From an uncultured Actinomyces sp. (GTDB lineage Bacteria; Actinomycetota; Actinomycetes; Actinomycetales; Actinomycetaceae), in assembly GCA_938028585.1 (NCBI GenBank), contig CALIZH010000406.1, positions 1-9,015 on the forward strand: a stretch of DNA of 9,015 bases. Reading direction: 5' to 3'. This document shows, one piece after another, positions 6,887-9,015 of this stretch. The notes below the pieces were generated by a model. That model was not told the origin of the DNA. It was given only the letters and a program-made list of their open reading frames with translations, and searched no databases. The translations under genes were made by a program, and so were the position numbers. Positions within the stretch are counted from its first letter, which is position 1; each line of letters starts with the position of its first letter.

Positions 6887-8377
6887 TCAGTGCTTGTGGT
6901 AGACGCCCTTGGTTGCGTGAACGGGTTCGGCGGTGACATTCATGCCGAGCTGACGAAGAATGCCTTCATCAACGCTGCCCAGCAGAACTGAAGAGTGCAC
7001 GTCGCATCCAGCCAGCTTCGACAGTTGATTCAAAGCAGCCGCCGCACGTTCGTTGGAGCGTGCAGATCCAGCCAAAGCGATCAGCACCTCATCGGTGTGC
7101 AGGCGAGGGTTGCGGCTGCCCAAGTGCTCGGTCTTGAGCTTTTGGATGGGCTCAATCTGTTCGGGGGCAAGCAACTTCTCATCATCGTCAATACCCGCAA
7201 GAAGCTTCATCGCATTGAGAAGCATTGCGGAGCATGGCCCCAGCAAGTCCGAGGTCTTTCCAGTGACAATGCGCCCGTCGCTCAATTCCATTGCTGCTGC
7301 GGGATATCCGGTTTCACGCGCGCGCTCAAGCGCGGGAGCAACAACCGGGCGGTCTGCACTGGTCAGGTTCATTGCGGTCATCAGGCGAGCCGCACGCTCA
7401 GACTGTACGGGCGGAAGATCCTCGCGCGCCTCCAGCGCCAAAGCCTTGTACCAACGGCGAATAATTTCCTGCTTCGAGGCCTCGCGGCAGACCTCGTCAT
7501 TGCTGATGCAAAAGCCCGCCATGTTGACGCCCATGTCGGTGGGCGACTGGTAGGGAGAGGTCCTCATGATCTTCTCGAGCAGGCGGCGAAGGACGGGGAA
7601 GGCCTCGATATCGCGGTTGTAATTAACCGTCGTCTCGCCATGAGCCTTCAAGTGGAAGTGGTCAATCATGTTGACATCATCCAAGTCAACAGTGGCCGCT
7701 TCGTAGGCGACGTTTACGGGGTGATCCAGGGGAAGATTCCAGATCGGGAAGGTCTCAAACTTCGCGTATCCCGAGGTCATTCCACGCTTGTGATCGTGGT
7801 AAAGCTGAGAGAGGCAGGTTGCAAGCTTGCCTGAACCGGGGCCGGGAGCGGTAACAATAACCAGCGGACGAGTCGTGTGGACGTACTCGTTACGCCCCAA
7901 ACCTTCGTCAGAAACAATCAGATCGATGTTATTGGGGTAGCCCTCGATCGGATAGTGACGCGCAACCTTGATACCGCGGGCCTCGAGCTTGCGCTTAAAT
8001 GCATGCGCTTGGTCATTGGAATCACTCCAGCGCGTGATGACCACGTTGCCCACGTACAGCCCGTATTCGCGGAACATATCGATGTGACGGAAGACGTCAT
8101 CTTCGTAGGTGATTCCCAGGTCTTCACGCATCTTGCGGCGCTGGAAATCCAAGGCGTTGACGGCGACGACAATTTCAGCCTCGTCGGCAAGCTCTGCAAG
8201 CATGACAATCTTGTTATCCGGGGTAAATCCGGGAAGAACGCGCGAGGCATGCATGTCGTCAACAAGCTTGCCACCAAACTCCAGGTACAGGGTTCCACCG
8301 AACTGCTGGCGACGTTGCGCAATGTGTTCAGATTGAAGGGCTAGATACTGATCGCGGTCGAAACCGATTGCGTGCAT
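6887..8377 (-). CDS. DUF1846 (UPF0371) family protein, function unknown
   Basis: This is a cytosolic protein of 496 residues, the usual length for DUF1846 (about 495-505), found in Firmicutes and Actinobacteria. The match to remembered family members runs end to end: FGGTLYLEFGGKL and HASRVLPGF near the start, then VTAPGPGSGKLATC (about 175-188) with a P-loop-like GPGSGK, YAKFETFPIWNLP (about 204-216), DLDDVNMIDHFH (about 231-242), GETTVNYNRDIEAFPVL (about 247-263) and KTEHLGSRNPRLH (about 415-427). Structural-genomics structures of the family exist, but I know of no settled biochemical function. I chose the ATG at 8377-8375, not the TTG 30 bases upstream (8407), because it has a GGGAG at eight bases' spacing and starts where relatives start, just before the conserved FDRDQYLALQ. 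Its stop is two bases before pcrA, so the two are probably one transcript. No signal peptide or membrane segment is visible. Confidence 0.93.
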   Translation of the reverse strand: MHAIGFDRDQYLALQSEHIAQRRQQFGGTLYLEFGGKLVDDMHASRVLPGFTPDNKIVMLAELADEAEIVVAVNALDFQRRKMREDLGITYEDDVFRHIDMFREYGLYVGNVVITRWSDSNDQAHAFKRKLEARGIKVARHYPIEGYPNNIDLIVSDEGLGRNEYVHTTRPLVIVTAPGPGSGKLATCLSQLYHDHKRGMTSGYAKFETFPIWNLPLDHPVNVAYEAATVDLDDVNMIDHFHLKAHGETTVNYNRDIEAFPVLRRLLEKIMRTSPYQSPTDMGVNMAGFCISNDEVCREASKQEIIRRWYKALALEAREDLPPVQSERAARLMTAMNLTSADRPVVAPALERARETGYPAAAMELSDGRIVTGKTSDLLGPCSAMLLNAMKLLAGIDDDEKLLAPEQIEPIQKLKTEHLGSRNPRLHTDEVLIALAGSARSNERAAAALNQLSKLAGCDVHSSVLLGSVDEGILRQLGMNVTAEPVHATKGVYHKH

Positions 8378-8496
8378 GATCGCCACTCCCAAGGCATCGT
8401 GGTGCAAGGACTACTCATGGTATCGCCCCTACCCCGCAACTCCGTCCATGAAGCGCCCAGCACGCGGGTGAACTTTACCGCAAGACACCTGAAAGA
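8378..8496 (-). other. Gap between response regulator and DUF1846 gene
   Basis: This 119-base gap is the longest in the window and the likeliest place for a promoter serving DUF1846-pcrA. I looked for paired -35/-10 elements on the minus strand and found none with acceptable spacing (TTGCGG and TACCAT are only 11 bases apart). No SOS box of the actinobacterial type (TCGAAC-N4-GTTCGA) is present, although pcrA homologues are repair genes. The only structure is a weak 5-bp stem with a one-base bulge (8464-8481) and no T-run. Confidence 0.35.
8386..8392 (-). promoter_or_regulatory. Ribosome binding site that fixes the DUF1846 start
   Basis: TTGGGAG ends eight bases before the ATG at 8377-8375. 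The only longer in-frame start nearby, the TTG at 8407, would place this site inside the coding region and has no comparable Shine-Dalgarno sequence of its own. Confidence 0.65.
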
Positions 8497-9015
8497 CTAA
8501 ATAATGTGCCTTTGCATCGCCCAGTGAGTGAGCTCATTTCGATTCGATAGCTGAAGCTTGCGCAGCACGGCAGACACGTGTGTTTCCACGGTTTTAATCG
8601 AAATAAAGAGCTCGGAGGCGACCTCTTTGTAGGGGTATCCACGCGCGATTAAACGCATGACTTCCTGCTCCCTGGCTGACAGCAAATCCAATTCATCGTC
8701 GTGAACGGCAATGGGGGCACTCGCCCCTCCAAACGCATCCAAAACAAAACCGGCCAAACGCGGCGAGAACGCAGCATCTCCTGCGGCAACGCGTTGGATG
8801 GCCTCGACAAGCTCAGGGGTCGAGATCGACTTGGTGACGTATCCGCGAGCGCCCGCACGAATAACCGAAACAACGTCTTCGGGGGAATCTGACACCGAGA
8901 GCGCAAGGAAACGGAGCCCTTCAACATCAGCGCACGAGGCCGCAACCTCAGCGCCGCCGCCGCCGTTTCCTCCCGGCAGGTGAACATCCAGGAGAGCGAC
9001 ATCGGGCGTGAGCGC
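8497..9015 (-). CDS. NarL/LuxR-type response regulator, C-terminal 172 residues, cut by window edge
   Basis: This is the DNA-binding half of a two-component system. The visible part begins inside the receiver domain: ALTPDVALLDVHLP holds the phospho-accepting Asp (codon 8988-8986), LALSVSD (visible residues 37-43) holds the switch Ser, and GARGYVTKSI (55-64) holds the conserved Lys62. A linker leads to a LuxR helix-turn-helix (about 112-168) with LSAREQEVMRLIARGY and the recognition helix KTVETHVSAVLRKLQLSNR. The combination GYVTKSIS...FSPRLAGFVLDAF and the HTH wording resemble regulators that in other actinobacteria pair with PspC-domain histidine kinases, which suggests a cell-envelope stress role; this is inference, since the kinase is not in the window. 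The N-terminal start lies beyond base 9015. The GTG at 8895 is internal, because the frame stays open and conserved to the edge. After the Asp there is an unusually Gly-rich loop (GGNGGGG, 15-21). Confidence 0.93.
   Translation of the reverse strand, partial: ALTPDVALLDVHLPGGNGGGGAEVAASCADVEGLRFLALSVSDSPEDVVSVIRAGARGYVTKSISTPELVEAIQRVAAGDAAFSPRLAGFVLDAFGGASAPIAVHDDELDLLSAREQEVMRLIARGYPYKEVASELFISIKTVETHVSAVLRKLQLSNRNELTHWAMQRHII

Noticed and set aside
4143..8377. A defence or mobile system built on the helicase plus the DUF1846 neighbour
   Set aside because: The helicase has the full PcrA/UvrD architecture with a Tudor-like C-terminus and lies in conserved housekeeping synteny. There are no nuclease, toxin, recombinase or repeat elements around it.
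8378..8407. TTG start giving a 506-residue DUF1846 protein
   Set aside because: The ten added residues are absent from relatives as remembered. The downstream ATG has a GGGAG at good spacing, and this sequence itself lies within the putative extension.
8464..8481. GCGGT...ACCCGC stem as terminator of the response regulator gene
   Set aside because: It has only five pairs with a bulge and no T-run, too weak to call.
8378..8500. LexA/SOS box in front of DUF1846-pcrA
   Set aside because: Searched by eye for TCGAAC-N4-GTTCGA; only an isolated GTTC half-site is present.
8497..8895. A 132-residue LuxR-type regulator starting at the internal GTG (8895)
   Set aside because: The frame stays open upstream to the window edge and encodes the receiver's phospho-Asp and switch Ser region, so the GTG is an internal Val codon of a full response regulator.

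Overview
The window is a run of housekeeping genes from a high-GC Gram-positive bacterium (Actinomycetota). The best guess is a member of the Actinomycetaceae (Actinomyces/Schaalia-like), at moderate confidence. The pointers are the gene order pcrA, sucC, sucD, DUF6350/PerM, which recalls the uvrD1-sucCD-perM region of mycobacteria; a LuxR-type response regulator of the kind found in actinobacterial PspC two-component systems; an actinobacterial-style SucD with an extra loop; and GC-rich third codon positions. All seven genes lie on the minus strand, so transcription runs from the high-coordinate end to the low one. No tRNA, rRNA, mobile element, CRISPR array, phage gene or clear intrinsic terminator was seen, and no gap exceeds 120 bases.

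Layout in the direction of transcription: (1) 9015-8497, the 3' part of a response regulator gene, cut by the window edge. (2) 8377-6887, a complete DUF1846/UPF0371 protein of unknown function, started at an internal ATG with a good Shine-Dalgarno sequence. (3) 6884-4143, pcrA/uvrD helicase, starting only two bases after the DUF1846 stop. It carries unusual low-complexity stretches at both ends, including a Gly-Tyr-Ser-rich linker before its C-terminal RNA-polymerase-binding-type domain. (4) An 87-base gap with an imperfect inverted repeat (4090-4122) and a good ribosome binding site. (5) 4055-2883 sucC and 2860-1937 sucD, the two subunits of succinyl-CoA synthetase. (6) 1940-516, a polytopic membrane protein of the DUF6350/PerM family, overlapping sucD by ATGA. 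(7) 443 to the window edge, the N-terminal part of guaA (GMP synthase), with a GTG start.

The genes serve separate core processes: envelope signalling, DNA repair linked to transcription, the TCA cycle or succinyl-CoA metabolism, cell division/envelope, and purine synthesis. What joins them is tight spacing: DUF1846-pcrA (2-base gap), sucC-sucD (22-base gap) and sucD-perM (4-base overlap) are probably co-translated or co-transcribed pairs. The window looks ordinary. I found no convincing undescribed system. The points most worth a second look are the FUS-like Gly/Tyr linker of PcrA, the tight pairing of DUF1846 with pcrA, and the inverted repeat in front of sucC.
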